From: Panulirus ornatus
Lineage: Eukaryota; Arthropoda; Malacostraca; Decapoda; Palinuridae
NCBI RefSeq assembly: GCF_036320965.1
Contig: NC_092238.1
Span: forward strand, 22,461,001-22,525,000
Reading direction: 5' to 3'
Length of the DNA: 64,000 nt
Shown piece after piece: positions 1-14,500 of this stretch. The translations under genes were made by a program, and so were the position numbers. Under the pieces are notes generated by a model that saw nothing but the letters and a program-made list of their open reading frames with translations, was not told where the DNA came from and made no database searches. The first letter of the stretch is position 1. The number at the start of each line of letters is the position of its first letter.

Positions 1-1530
1 CCTGGGCAGCTGGATGGTATAGTATGCACTACCTGGGCAGCTGGATGGTAAAGTATGCACCACCTGGGCAGCTGGATGGTACAGTATGCACTACCTTGGG
101 CAGCTGGATGGTATAGGATGCACTACCTGGGCAGCTGGATGGTACAGTATGCACTACCTGGGCTGCTGGATGGTACAGTATGCACTACCTGGGCAGCTGG
201 ATGGTACAGGATGCACTACCTGGGCAGCTGGATGGTACAGGATGCACCACCTGGGCAGCTGGATGGTACAGTATGCACCACCTGGGCAGCTGGATGGTAC
301 AGTATGCACCACCTGGGCAGCTGGATGGTACAGTATGCACTACCTGGGCAGCTGGATGGTACAGTATGCACTACCTGGGCAGCAGGATGGTACAGGATGC
401 ACCACCTGGGCAGCTGGATGGTACAGTATGCACCACCTGGGCAGCTGGATGGTACAGGATGCACCACCTGGGCAGCTGGATGGTACAGTATGCACTACCT
501 GGGCAGCTGGATGGTATAGTATGCACCACCTGGGCAGCTGGATGGTACAGGATGCACCACCTGGGCAGCTGGATGGTACAGTATGCACTACCTGGGCAGC
601 TGGATGGTACAGGATGCACTACCTGGGCAGCTGGATGGTACAGTATGTAGTACCTGGGCAGCTGGATGGCACTGTATGCACCACCTGGGCAGCTGGATGG
701 TTCAGGGTGCACCACCTAGGCTGCTGGATGGTTCCATATGCACCACCTCGGCAGCTGGATGGTTCATTATGCATCACCTGAGCAGCTGGATGGTACATTA
801 TGCACCATCTTGGCAGCTGGATGGTTCAGTATGCACCACCTAGGCTGCTGGATGGTACAGTATGCACCACCTCGGCAGCTGGACGGTTCATTATGCACCA
901 CCTGGGCTGCTGGATGCACCACCTGTGCAGCTGGATGGTTCATTTTGTACCACCTGGGCTGCTGGATGGTACAGTATGCACCACCTGTTTAGCTGGATGG
1001 TTCAATATGCACCACCTGAGCAGCTGGATGGTTCTTTATGCATCACCTGGGCAGCTGGATGGTACAGCATGCACCATCTGGACAGCTGGGTGGTTCAATA
1101 TGCACCACCTGGGCTGCTGGATGGTACAGTATGCACCACATCGGCAGCTGGACGGTTCATTATGCACCACCTGGACAGCTGGATGCACCACCTGTGCAGA
1201 TGGTTGGTTCATTTTGCACCACCTGGGCAGCTGGACGGTTCAGGATGTACCACCTGGGCAGCTGTATGGTTCAGTATGCACTACCTGGGCAGGTGGATGG
1301 TACAGTATGCACCACCTGGAGAGCTGGACGGTTCAGTGTGCACCACCTGGGCAGCTGGATGGTTCAATATGCACCACCTGGGCAGCTGGATGGTACAGTA
1401 TGCACCATCTGGGCAGCTAGATGGTACAGTATGCACAACCTAGGCAGCTGGATGGTTCAGCATGCACCACCTGGGCAGCTGGATGATTCAATATGCAGCA
1501 TCTAGGCAGCTGGATGGTTCAGTATGCGTT
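1..1530. repeat. 31-bp minisatellite array
   Basis: About 49 tandem copies of a 31-bp unit with core cagctggatggtacagtatg; the array continues off the left edge. Copies up to ~650 are close to identical. From ~700 onward they drift to a 'ggttcattatgcaccacc' form with small deletions near 910 and 1185. Because 31 is not a multiple of 3, all three plus frames are read in turn, and the unit has no stops in most registers, so long tryptophan-rich frames appear that are not genes. Confidence 0.97.
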
Positions 1531-1824
1531 AGGCACAAAGGTCGTACTCGACGCTTCCAAATGTAGGCTTTGATTTGCACGACCTTGACTGGTGACCTTT
1601 AGCAACTCACTCTGGGTTCCGGGGAAATAATTGATGTTGACTTGACCGTAGTAGTGTGTGTGTGTGTGTGTGTGTGTGTGCGTTTCACTTGACCTGTAAC
1701 TTATGACCTTTGGTAGTGAAGCGGGCCCACCTACCCCTTAACATGATCTTAACAACTCTCTCCCCCACCACTATTTGCGTATATTTAGACAATTAATGTT
1801 TTAAAACTTAAAAACCGACTCTAG
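1531..1824. other. Unique spacer with (TG)n tract
   Basis: Non-repetitive sequence between two arrays. It contains a (TG)n microsatellite at about 1654-1681. No coding potential or RNA gene is visible. Confidence 0.8.
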
Positions 1825-4325
1825 CTATAACCGGTATTAGCTACAACCAGCTCTACCTACAACCAGCACTAGCTACAACCTCTACTAGCTACAATCAGCT
1901 CTACCTACAACCAACACTAGCTTCAACCGATACTAGCTACAACCAGCTTTAGTTACAACCAACACTAGCTTCAACCGATACTAGCTACAACCAACTTTAG
2001 TTACAAACAAAACTAGTTACGACCGATACTAGCTACAACCAACTTTAGTTACGACCAACTTTAGTTACAACCAACACTAGCTTCAACCGATACTAGCTAT
2101 ATCTAACTTTAGTTATAACCAACACTAGCTTCAACCGATACTAGCTACAACCAACTTTAGTTACAACCAACACTAGCTTCAACCGATATTAGCTACATCC
2201 AACTTTAGTCACAATCAACACTAGCTTCAACCGATACTAGCTTCAACCAACTTTAGTTACAACCAACACTAGCTTCAACCGGTACTAGCTACATCCAACT
2301 TTAGTTACAACCAACACTAGCTTCAACTGATACTAGCTACATCCAACTTTAGTTACAACCAACACTAGCTTCAACCGATACTAGCTACAACCAACTGTAG
2401 TTACGACAAACTATAGTTACAACCAACACTAGCTTCAACCGATACTAGCTACAACCAACTTTAGTTACGACCAACTATAGTTGCAACCAACACTAGCTTC
2501 AACCGATACTAGCTACAACCAACTGTAGTTACGACCAACTATAGTTACAACCAACACTAGCTTCAACCGATACTAGCTACAACCAACTTTAGTTACGACC
2601 AACTATAGTTACAACCAACACTAGCTTCAACCGATACTAGCTACAACCAACTTTAGTTACGACCAACTATAGTTACAACCAACACTAGCTTCAACCGATA
2701 CTAGCTACAACCAACTTTAGTTACGACCAACTATAGTTACAATCAACACTAGCTTCAACCGATACTAGCTACAACCAACTTTAGTTACGACCAACTTTAG
2801 TTACAACCAACACTAGTTACAACCGATACCAGCTACAACCAAATCTAGCTACAACCAACATTAACTACAAGCGATATTAGCTACAACCAACTCTTACTAC
2901 AACCGTCACTAGCTGTAATCAACTTTAGTTACGACCAACTTTAGTTACAACCAACACTAGCTACAACCAACTTTAGTTACGACCAACTTTAGGCACAATC
3001 AACACTTAGTTGCAACCGATATCAGCTACAACCAACATTAACTACAAGCGATACTAGCTACCAACTTTTGCTACAACCATCACTCGCTACAATCAACTTT
3101 AGTTACGACCAACTTTAGTTACAACCAACACTAGCTACAACCAACTTTAGTTACGACCAACTTTAGGCACAATCAACACTTAGTTGCAATCGATATCAGC
3201 AAACCAAATATAGCTACAACCAACATTAACTACAAGCGATACTAGCTACAACCAACTTTTGCTACAACCACCACTCGCTACAATCAACTTTAGTTACGAC
3301 CAACTCTAGTTACAACCAACACTAGTTTCAACCGATACTAGCTACGTCACTTTAGTTACAACCAACACTAGCTTCAACCGATACTAGCTACAACCAACTC
3401 TACTTACAACCAACACTAGCTTCAACCGATACTAGCTACAACCAACTTTAGTTACGACCAACTATTGTTACAACCAACACTAGCTTCAACCGATACTAGC
3501 TACATCCAACTTTAGTTACAATCAACATTAGCTTCAACCGATACTAGCTACAACCAGCTTTAGTTACGACCAACTTTAGTTACAACCAACTCTAGTTACA
3601 ACCGGTACCAGCTACAACCAACATAAGCTACAGGCGATACTAGCTTCAACCAACTCTTGCTACAACCATCACTAGCTACAACCATCACTAGCTACAACCG
3701 ATACTAGCTACAACCAGTACTAGCTACAACCGACACTAGCTACAACCAACTCTAGCTACAACCAACATTAGCTACAACCAAAACTAACTACAACCCACAC
3801 TAGCTACAACCAACACTAGCTACAGCCGATACTAGCTACAACCAAGATTAGCTACAATAACCGATAGTCAACGCTAGCTACAACCGATACTAGCTACAAC
3901 CAACACTAGCAACAACCCACAGTAGCTACAGTCAACACTAGCTACAACCGATACTAGCTACAACCAAAAGACTAGCTACAACCGACACTAGCTACACCCA
4001 ACACTACCTACAACCAATACTAGCTACAACCAACACTACCTACAGTCAACACTAGCTACAACTAGCTCCAGTCAACTCTCAATACAACCCACGCTAGCTA
4101 CATTCAACATTAGCTACAACCAAATTCAGCCACAATCAACACTAGCTAACACCAGCACTAGCTACAACCAGCACTAGCTGCAACCAACACTAGCTACAAC
4201 CGAATTAGTTACAGCCAACACTAGTTACAACCAAAACTAGCTGAAGCAAACTGGATATAACCTACACTAGCTATATCCAACGCTAGGTACAACCAGCACT
4301 AGATACAACCGACACTGGCTACAAC
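1825..4325. repeat. 16-bp minisatellite array with 48/64-bp higher-order units
   Basis: The basic unit is 16 bp, of the form aaccaacactagcttc. Between about 1920 and 2780 the monomers are ordered into 48-bp (three-monomer) and then 64-bp (four-monomer) higher-order units, with types ending 'cactagcttc', 'atactagctac', 'actttagttac' and 'actatagttac'. After ~3600 the order decays into irregular monomers. No coding potential. Confidence 0.95.
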
Positions 4326-7300
4326 CAACACTGACCATTACCAAGACAGGTCACCACCAAAACTTACCTGCACCAACACTAGTCATCACCTACACTGTTC
4401 ACCTCTGACGCTGGTCACCACCAACACTGGTCACCACCAAAACTTACAACACTGCTCATCACCTGTGCTGTTCACCTCCAACATTGGTCATCTCCAACAC
4501 TGGCAACTACCACCACCAACACTGTTCCACCTACACTGGTCACCACCAACACTGTTCCACCTACACTGGTCACCACCAACACTAGCCACCATCAACTCTG
4601 GTCACCACTTACACTGGTCACCACCATCACTAGTCACCACCAACACTGATCATCACCAACGCTGGTCACCACTAACACTGGCCACCACCAAAACCTACCT
4701 CCACCAACGCTGACCACCACCAACAATGGTCATCACCTACGCTGGTCATCATCAACGCTGGTCACCTCCAACACTGGTCACCACCTACACTGTTCACCTT
4801 CAACACTGGTCTTCTCCAACACTGGTCACCACCAGCACTGATCATGACCAACACTGGTCACCACCTGCACTTGTCACCACCAACATTGGTCATCACCAAA
4901 CACTGGTCACCACCAATACTAGTAACCACCTACCTGGTCACCACCATGACTGGTTATTACCAACACTGGTCACCACCAACACTGGTCACCACCAACACTG
5001 GTCATCACAACACTGCTTACCACCTACACTGGTCACCACCGACACTGGTAATCACCAACACTGGTCACTATAAGCACTGGCCACCACCAACACTGATCAC
5101 CACCAACACTGGTCAATACCAACACTGGTCACCACCAACACTGGTCACCACCTACACTAATCACCACCAACACTGATCACCACCAACAATGGTCACCACC
5201 AACACTGGTCATCACCAACTTTTGATCACCACCAACACTGACAACCACCAACACTGGTCACCACCAACATTGACCATCAACAACACTGGTCACCACCAAC
5301 ACTGATCACCACCAACAATGGTCACCACCAACACTGGTCACCACCAAAACGTACCTTCACCAACACTGCTCACCACATACACTGTTCAACTCTAACACTG
5401 GTCATTTCCAACACTGGTCACCACCAACACTGATTACCACCAACACTGGTCACCAAATACGCTGGTTGCCACCAAATTGGTCACCTTCAACACTGGTCAA
5501 CACCAACACTGGACATTACCAATACTGGTCACCACCGGCACTGGTAACCTCCAACAAGGGTCACCTCCAAACACTGGTCACCACTAACACTGATCACCAC
5601 CAACACTGGCAACCACCAGCACTGGTCACCATCAACATTGGTCGTCACCAACACTGGTCACCATCAACACTGGTCACCACCAACAATGGTCATCACCAAC
5701 ACTGGTCGTCACCAACACTGGTCACCATCAACACTGGTCACCACCAACATTGGTCACCACCAACACTGGTCACCACCAGCATTTGCCACCACCAGCAATG
5801 GTCATTACCAACACTGACCACCGCCAACACTGGTTGCCACCACCACTGGTTACTACCAAAATGGCCACCATCAACACTGGTCACCACCAACACTGGTCAC
5901 TATCAACACTGGTCACCACCAACACTTGTTTCCACCAACACTGGCCACCACCAACACTGATCACCATTAACAATGGCAACCATCAACACTGGTCACCACC
6001 AACACTATTCATCAGCTACACTGGTCACCACCAACACTGGTCACCACCTACACTGGTCACCACCAACACTGACCCCCACCAACGTTGGTCACCACCGACA
6101 TTGGTCACCACCAGCACTGGTCACTACCAACATTGGTCATCACCAACACTGGTCACCACCAACACTGGTTACTACCAAAATTGGTCACCACCAGCACTGG
6201 TGACCGCCAACACTGGTCGTCACCGACTTTGGTCACCGATAACACTAGTCACCAGCAACATTTGTCACCATCGTCACTGGTCACCACCAACAATGGTCAC
6301 CACCAACACTGGTCACCACCAACACTGGTCACCACCAACACTATTTATCAGCTACACAGGTCACCACCAACAATGGTCACCACCAACACTGGTCGTCACC
6401 AACACTGGTCACCACCAACAATTGCCACCATCAACACTTGTCACCACCATCACTGGTCCTAAACAATGGCCGCCATCAACATTGGTCACCACCAACACTG
6501 GTCCCCTCCAACACTAGTCACTACCAACATTGGTCACCACCTAAACTGGTCTTCAGCAACATTGGTCACTACCTACACTTGTGACCACCAACACTGGTCA
6601 CCACCAACACTGGTCTCCTTCAACAATGGTCACCACCATTTGCCACTTCCTGCATAAGTCGCCACTAACACTGGTTACCACCAACAATGGCTACCATCAA
6701 CACTGGTCACAACCAACTCTGGTCACTACCAACATTTCTCACTTCCAATATTAGTCGCCACCAACACTGGTCATCGCCAGTACCCGTCACTACCAACTTT
6801 GGTCACTGGTAACCTGCAGTATTGGTCACCATCAACATTAGTCACCATCAACACTTGTCACTCCCAACATTGATCACCACCAACACTGGTCACCACCTAC
6901 ATTGGTCACCACCAACACTGACAACCACCAACATTGGTCACCACCGATATTGGTCACCACCAACACTGGTCATCACCAATACTAGTCACCACCAACACTG
7001 GCCACCACCAACACTGGTCACCAGCAACACTGGCCACCACCAACACTGGTCACGAACAACTCTGGTCAACAGCAACAATGGCTACCACCAAAACTGGTCA
7101 CCACTAACACTTGTCACCAGCAACATTTGTCACCACCATCACTGGTCACCAACACTGGTCACCAGCAATACTGGTGACCAGCAACACTGGTCACCACCAA
7201 CACTGGTCACCACCAACACTGGCCACCATCAACACTGGTCCCACCAACACTGGTCACCACCAACAATTGCCACCATCAACACTTGTCACCACCAACACTA

Positions 7301-7500
7301 GTTACCAACAATTGCCACCATCAACACTGGTCACCACCAACACTGGTCCCACCAACACTGGTCACCACCAACACTGGTCCCACCAACACTGGTCACCACC
7401 AACACTGGTCCCACCAACACTGGTCACCACCAACACTGGTCCCACCAACACTGGTCACCACCAACACTGGTCCCACCAACACTGGTTACCACCAACACTG
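4326..7500. repeat. 16-bp CA-rich minisatellite array
   Basis: The basic unit is 16 bp, ggtcaccaccaacact, in about 195 copies with many substitutions. It matches the neighbouring array monomer at about 12 of 16 positions, and the change from one to the other near 4300-4340 is gradual, so the two arrays probably share an origin. At 7230-7490 a 15+16-bp dimer (ggtcccaccaacact plus the normal unit) is amplified. Histidine/threonine/proline-rich frames here are artefacts. Confidence 0.95.
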
Positions 7501-10500
7501 ATCACCAAGCTGTCGGAGAGCACGTCAGGGACATGGTACAAGCTGTCGGAGAGCACGTCAGGGACATTGAACAAGCTGTCGGAGAGCACGTCAGGGACAT
7601 TGAACAAGCTGTCGGAGAGCACGTCAGGGACATTGAACAAGCTGTCGGAGAGCACGTCAGGGACATTGAACAAGCTGTCGGAGAGCACGTCAGGGACATT
7701 GAACAAGCTGTCGGAGAGCACGTCAGGGACATTGAACAAGCTGTCGGAGAGCACGTCAGGGACATTGAACAAGCTGTCGGAGAGCACGTCAGGGACATTG
7801 AACAAGCTGTCGGAGAGCACGTCAGGGACATTGAACAAGCTGTCGGAGAGCACGTCAGGGACATTGAACAAGCTGTCGGAGAGCACGTCAGGGACATGAA
7901 CAAGCTGTCGGAGAGCACGTCAGGGACATTGAACAAGCTGTCGGAGAGCACGTCAGGGACATTGAACAAGCTGTCGGAGAGCACGTCAGGGACATTGAAC
8001 AAGCTGTCGGAGAGCACGTCAGGGACATTGAACAAGCTGTCGGAGAGCACGTCAGGGACATTGAACAAGCTGTCGGAGAGCACGTCAGGGACATTGAACA
8101 AGCTGTCGGAGAGCACGTCAGGGACATTGAACAAGCTGTCGGAGAGCACGTCAGGGACATTGAACAAGCTGTCGGAGAGCACGTCAGGGACATTGAACAA
8201 GCTGTCGGAGAGCACGTCAGGGACATTGAACAAGCTGTCGGAGAGCACGTCAGGGACATTGAACAAGCTGTCGGAGAGCACGTCAGGGACATTGAACAAG
8301 CTGTCGGAGAGCACGTCAGGGACATTGAACAAGCTGTCGGAGAGCACGTCAGGGACATTGAACAAGCTGTCGGAGAGCACGTCAGGGACATTGAACAAGC
8401 TGTCGGAGAGCACGTCAGGGACATTGAACAAGCTGTCGGAGAGCACGTCAGGGACATTGAACAAGCTGTCGGAGAGCACGTCAGGGACATTGAACAAGCT
8501 GTCGGAGAGCACGTCAGGGACATTGAACAAGCTGTCGGAGAGCACGTCAGGGACATTGAACAAGCTGTCGGAGAGCACGTCAGGGACATTGAACAAGCTG
8601 TCGGAGAGCACGTCAGGGACATGGAACAAGCTGTCGGAGAGCACGTCAGGGACATTGAACAAGCTGTCGGAGAGCACGTCAGGGACATTGAACAAGCTGT
8701 CGGAGAGCACGTCAGGGACATTGAACAAGCTGTCGGAGAGCACGTCAGGGACATTGAACAAGCTGTCGGAGAGCACGTCAGGGACATTGAACAAGCTGTC
8801 GGAGAGCACGTCAGGGACATTGAACAAGCTGTCGGAGAGCACGTCAGGGACATTGAACAAGCTGTCGGAGAGCACGTCAGGGACATTGAACAAGCTGTGG
8901 GAGGGCACGTCAGGGGCATGGAACAAGCTGTCGGAGGTCACGTCAAGGACGTGGAACAAGCTGTCGGAGAGCACGTCAGGGACATGGTACAAGCTGTCGG
9001 AAGTCACGTCAGGGACATGGAACAAGCTGTCGGAGAGCACGTCAGGGACATGGAACAAGCTGTCGGAGAGCACGTCAGGGACATGGAACAAGCTGTCGGA
9101 GGTCACGTCAAGGACGTGGAACAAGCTGTCGGAGAGCACGTCAGGGACATTGAACAAGCTGTGGGAGGGCACGTCAGGGACATGGAACAAGCTGTGGGAG
9201 GGCACGTCAGGGACATGGAACAAGCTGTGGGAGGGCACGTCAGGGACATGGAACAAGCTGTGGGAGGGTACGTCAGGGACATGGAACAAGCTGTGGGAGG
9301 GCACGTCAGGGACATGGAACAAGCTGTGGAAGGGCACGTCAGGGACATGGAACAAGCTGTCGGAGGTCACGTCAAGGACGTGGAACAAGCTGTCGGAGAG
9401 CACGTCAGGGACATGGAACAAGCTGTGGGAGGGCACGTCAGGGACATGGAACAAGCTGTGGGAGGGCACGTCAGGGACATGGAACAAGCTGTCGGAGGTC
9501 ACGTCAAGGACGTGGAACAAGCTGTCGGAGAGCACGTCAGGGACATGGAACAAGCTGTGGGAGGGCACGTCAGGGACATGGAACAAGCTGTGGGAGGGCA
9601 CGTCAGGGACATGGAACAAGCTGTCGGAGGTCACGTCAAGGACGTGGAACAAGCTGTCGGAGAGCACGTCAGGGACATGGAACAAGCTGTGGGAGGGCAC
9701 GTCAGGGACATGGAACAAGCTGTGGGAGGGCACGTCAGGGACATGGAACAAGCTGTGGGAGGGCACGTCAGGGACATGGAACAAGCTGTGGGAGGGCACG
9801 TCAGGGACATGGAACAAGCTGTCGGAGGTCACGTCAAGGACGTGGAACAAGCTGTCGGAGAGCACGTCAGGGACATGGAACAAGCTGTGGGAGGGCACGT
9901 CAGGGACATGGAACAAGCTGTGGGAGGGCACGTCAGGGACATGGAACAAGCTGTGGGAGGGCACGTCAGGGACATGGAACAAGCTGTGGGAGGGCACGTC
10001 AGGGACATGGAACAAGCTGTCGGAGGTCACGTCAAGGACGTGGAACAAGCTGTCGGAGAGCACGTCAGGGACATGGAACAAGCTGTGGGAGGGCACGTCA
10101 GGGACATGGAACAAGCTGTGGGAGGGCACGTCAGGGACATGGAACAAGCTGTGGGAGGGCACGTCAGGGACATGGAACAAGCTGTGGGAGGGCACGTCAG
10201 GGACATGGAACAAGCTGTCGGAGGTCACGTCAAGGACGTGGAACAAGCTGTCGGAGAGCACGTCAGGGACATGGAACAAGCTGTGGGAGGGCACGTCAGG
10301 GACATGGAACAAGCTGTGGGAGGGCACGTCAGGGACATGGAACAAGCTGTGGGAGGGCACGTCAGGGACATGGAACAAGCTGTGGGAGGGCACGTCAGGG
10401 ACATGGAACAAGCTGTGGGAGGGCACGTCAGGGACATGGAACAAGCTGTGGGAGGGCACGTCAGGGACATGGAACAAGCTGTGGGAGGGCACGTCAGGGA

Positions 10501-10508
10501 CATGGAAC
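7501..10508. repeat. 33-bp minisatellite array, two-part structure
   Basis: About 91 copies of a 33-bp unit with core aagctgtcggagagcacgtc. From 7501 to ~8890 about 42 copies are virtually identical, apart from one single-base deletion near 7896. From ~8890 to 10508 three monomer types (core aagctgtcggagagcac, aagctgtgggagggcac, and aagctgtcggaggtcacgtc with 'aaggacgtgg') are arranged in 4-mer (132 bp) and 6-mer (198 bp) higher-order units. The period is divisible by 3 and has no stops in several frames, so ~1000-codon frames are open on both strands. Confidence 0.97.
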
Positions 10509-10619
10509 AGCAGGGTGACGGTGATGGTAGTGTGCTGTCCTTAAGGATGTCCAGGGCCAGTTTTATTGATGACCACCAGTAACGAACCATGGACTGTTAC
10601 AAGTACCTCCCCACAGCTA

Positions 10620-11440
10620 TCACTGCCGCTCCAGACACTTTCCATGGTTTACCCCAGACGCTTTATATCCCTAGTTTAGTCCACTGACAGCCCATCGTCC
10701 CTCGCACACCAATCACTCCAAGTCTCTGTATCCCGTTCACGCCTTTCACTCTCTTTTATGATGATGCTTAGAGCTCGAAAAATCACAACCATCCTATCCT
10801 TCCATCCGCAGTTTAGGCTCTCCGTTCTCCTTGTTCCCTCCACTGCTGACACATATATCATCTGTCAGCCTCTCCTCACTCTTTCTCTCCATATGTCCAA
10901 ACCATTTCAAGACACGCTCTTCTGATCTCACAACCACACTCATCTTATTACCTCACTTCCCTTATCCTATCATGGTTTCTCGAGAAACCCTCCTCACTCC
11001 ACACATTATCTTCCAACATTTCATTTACAGCACATTCACCTTCCTCCGTGCATTCTCATGTACAACCCATGCCTTTCCTCTGTACAACACCGTCGAAACT
11101 ATGACACTTTCAAACATACCTACTTTCGCCCTCCTAGATAGTGACATATTTGCACACCACAGTCCTCAATACTCCCAGACCCTCCCTCACCTTATGACTC
11201 GCCTCCTATTCCGTAGTTCCATAAGCTGACATGTTCACTTCCAGGTATCTTAAACATTTCACCTCCTCCATGGGTCCATAAGCTGACATGTTCACTTCCA
11301 GGTATCTTAAACATTTCACCTTCTTCATGGTTTCTCCATTCATGTCACACCCCAAAATAGCCTGTCTTTTCTCTGCTAAATCTAATAATCTTGCTTTATT
11401 CACTTTTACTTTCGACTTTCTCGTGTTACACTTTCCTCAG
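10620..11440 (-). mobile_element. Old, degraded 3' fragment of the EN-RT LINE
   Basis: This is the most diverged relative of the LINE copies further right. The 3' flank 'tttccatggtttaccccagacgc' region is at ~10640. Minus-strand peptide remnants align with the LINE C-terminus: a GRP-type tail around 10700-10860 (SEVEGTRR-like) and a KVKCLRYL remnant near 11300 corresponding to KCFRYLGVDLA. Many stops and indels indicate an ancient insertion. A 57-bp stretch inside it is duplicated in tandem (11218-11274 and 11275-11331). Confidence 0.8.
11218..11331. repeat. 57-bp direct duplication inside the LINE relic
   Basis: Two adjacent copies, each starting tccataagctgacatgttca, differ by only a few bases. 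This looks like a tandem array arrested at two copies. Confidence 0.9.
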
Positions 11441-11589
11441 TCGTTGTTTGAACTGGTTAACCTGAATGGTGGCTGGTCACTGGTCTGACTGGATGGATGT
11501 ATGGAAGGTTTTCCTCACAGCTTGCATGTGATGCACAATATTGATTAAGTTCGTAGCACTTGCACCAGGGCCTACTTAACCTCCTATGG

Positions 11590-14500
11590 TTCTTGTCTAC
11601 TGTAAACTGCTGTATACTACGGTAACTTTATATTACACTGTTGTATATTACTTATAATAAACTGTTTACACTACGGTAACTTATAGTACACTGTTGTATA
11701 CTACAGTAACTGTACAGTAAACTGTTTACACTACGGTAACTGTATAGTACACTGTTGTATACTACAGTAACTGTCTAGTACACTTGTATACTAAAGTGAT
11801 TGTACAGTACACTTGTACACGACTGTAACTGTGTAGGAAACTGTTTACACTACAGTAGCTGTATAGTACACCGTTGTATACTACAGTAACTGTATAGTAA
11901 CCTGTTGACAGTAACTATAGTATACTGTTGTATACTACAGTAACTGTGTAGTACACTTGCGTACTAAAGTAACTACAGTACACTTGTACACTACAGTAAC
12001 TGTGTAGTTAACAGTCGTATACCACAGTAACTGTATAGTACTCTGTTGTATACAAGAGTAACTGTATAGTACACTGTTGCATACTACAATAACTATAGTA
12101 TAATATTGTATACTACAGTACCTATAGTCCACTGTTGTATACTACAGTAACTATAGTACACTGTTGTATACTACATTAACTGTATAGCGCACTGTTGTAT
12201 ACTACAGTAACTGTATAGTACACTGCTGTATACTACAGTAACTATAGTGCACCGTTGTATACTACATTAATTGTGCAGTAAACGGTTTACCATATTAAAT
12301 GTATTGTACACCGTTGTTTACCGCAGTAACGATACTGTAAACCTGTTGTGTACCACTAACTCTATAGTACACTGTTGTATACCACAGTAACTCCACAATT
12401 AACTGTTTTATACCTCAGTAAGTGTCTAGTGCATCGTTGTATAACAATAATTGCACAGTAAACTGTTTTAAAGTAACTGTGTAGTACACCGTTTATACCA
12501 GAGTAACTTTATAGTACACCGTTATTTACTACAGTAACTGCATAGCACACCATTGTATACAACGGTAACTGTATAGTAAACTTGTATAACACAGTAACTA
12601 TAGTGCACCATTGCATACCACAGTAATTGTGTAGTACACCGTTACATACCACAGTAACTGTATAGTACACAATTGTATACTAAAGTAACTAGTGTAAATT
12701 TATGTATACCATAGTAACTGTATAGTACACTGTTGTATAGCACGGGACTTGCATAGTAAACTTGTATACCACAGTAACTGCATAGTACACTTGTATACTA
12801 CATTTTCTGTACTGTATGATGTTGAATAAGGCAGTAACTGTATAATGCGCCGTTGTATACCACAGTAGCTTTAAAGAACACAGTTGTATACTACAGTAAC
12901 TGTACAATAAACTGTTGTATGTCAAAGTAACTATAGTAAACAGTTGTATACCACAGTAACTGTCCAGTAAACTGTTGTATATCACAGTAACTCCATAGTA
13001 GACCGTCGTATACAATAGTAACTATATAGTAAACTGTTGTATACAACAATAACTGTATAGTACGCTGTTGTATACCATAGTAACTGTACAGTAAGCTGTT
13101 GTATACCACAGTAACTGTATAGTACACCGTTATATACCACAGTGACTATAAAGAACACCTGTATACCATACTAACTGTACAATAAACTGGTGTATACTAA
13201 AGTAACCGTATAATGATTATTACTGTTATATACTACAGTAACTACAGTAAAGTTGTATACCACACTAACTGTATAGTATACCACAATGTTTGTACAATAA
13301 ATATTTTATACTACAGTAACTTTAGATTACAGCGTTGTATACCACAGTAACTGTATAATACACCATTGTGTACTACAGTAACTATAGAGCCAAATGTTTT
13401 ATACAACAGTAACTGTATAGTACACAGTTGTATGCCACAGTAACTCTATAGTACACTGCATTATACCACAGTAACTGTATAGTGTACCGTTTTATACCAC
13501 AGTAACTATAGTACACCATTGTATACCACAGTAACTTATAGTACACCGTTGTATACCACAGTATCTATAGTGCACCATTGTAAACCACAGTGACTTATAG
13601 TACACCGTTGTATACCACAGTAACTGTACATTAAACTGTTGTATACCACAGTAACTTATAGTACACCGTTGTATACCGCAGTAACTGTACATTGAACTTT
13701 TGTATACCACACTAACTGTATAGTACACCGTTGTATACCACAGTAACTATATGGTGCACCGTTGTACACCACAGCAACTGTAATCTGTTGTATACCACAG
13801 TAACTATATGATACACCATTGTGTACTATAATAACTGTAGAGCCAAATGTTTTATACAACATTAACTGTATAGTACACAGTTGTATGCCACAGTAACTGT
13901 ATAGTACACCGTTGTATACCACAGTAACTGTATAGTGTACCAATTTATACCACAGTAACTATAGTTCACCATTGTATACCACAGTAACTATAGTTCACCA
14001 TTGTATACCACAGTAACTATATAGTACACCGTTGTATACCACAGTAAATATAGTATACCGTTGTATATCACAGTAACTGTACAGTAAACTGTTCTATACC
14101 ACAGTAACTGTACATTAAAGTGCTGTATACCACAGTAACTATAGTACACCGTTGTAGACAGCAGTAAATATAGTATACCGTTGTATTTCACAGTAACTGT
14201 CAATTAAACTGTTTTATACCACAGTAACTGTACATTAAACTGTTGTATACCATAGTAATTATAATACACCGTTGTAGACCACAGTAAATATAGTATACCG
14301 TTGTATATCACAGTAACTGTACAGTAAACTGTTCTATACCACAGTAACTGTACATTAAACTGTTGTATACCATAGTAATTATAATACACCGTTGTAGACC
14401 ACAGTAAATATAGTATACCGTTGTATACGACCATAACTGTACAGTAAACTTCTTGTATACCGCAGCAACTGTAAAGTGCACCGTTGTATACTACAGTAAC

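Noticed and set aside
4465..7501. His/Pro/Thr-rich open frames resembling a low-complexity secreted protein
   Set aside because: The 16-bp repeat cycles through all frames; no signal peptide or unique sequence at either end.
7501..10508. Regular 33-bp direct repeats resembling a CRISPR array
   Set aside because: Repeats are contiguous with no spacers, the sequence is eukaryotic and no cas genes are present.
7502..10544. Open frames of ~1000 codons on both strands (NKLSESTSGTL, HVPDVPSHSLF and EQAVGEHVRD repeats)
   Set aside because: The 33-bp period is a multiple of 3 and stop-free in several frames, so antiparallel frames are open together. No start context, splice structure or non-repeat domain supports a gene.
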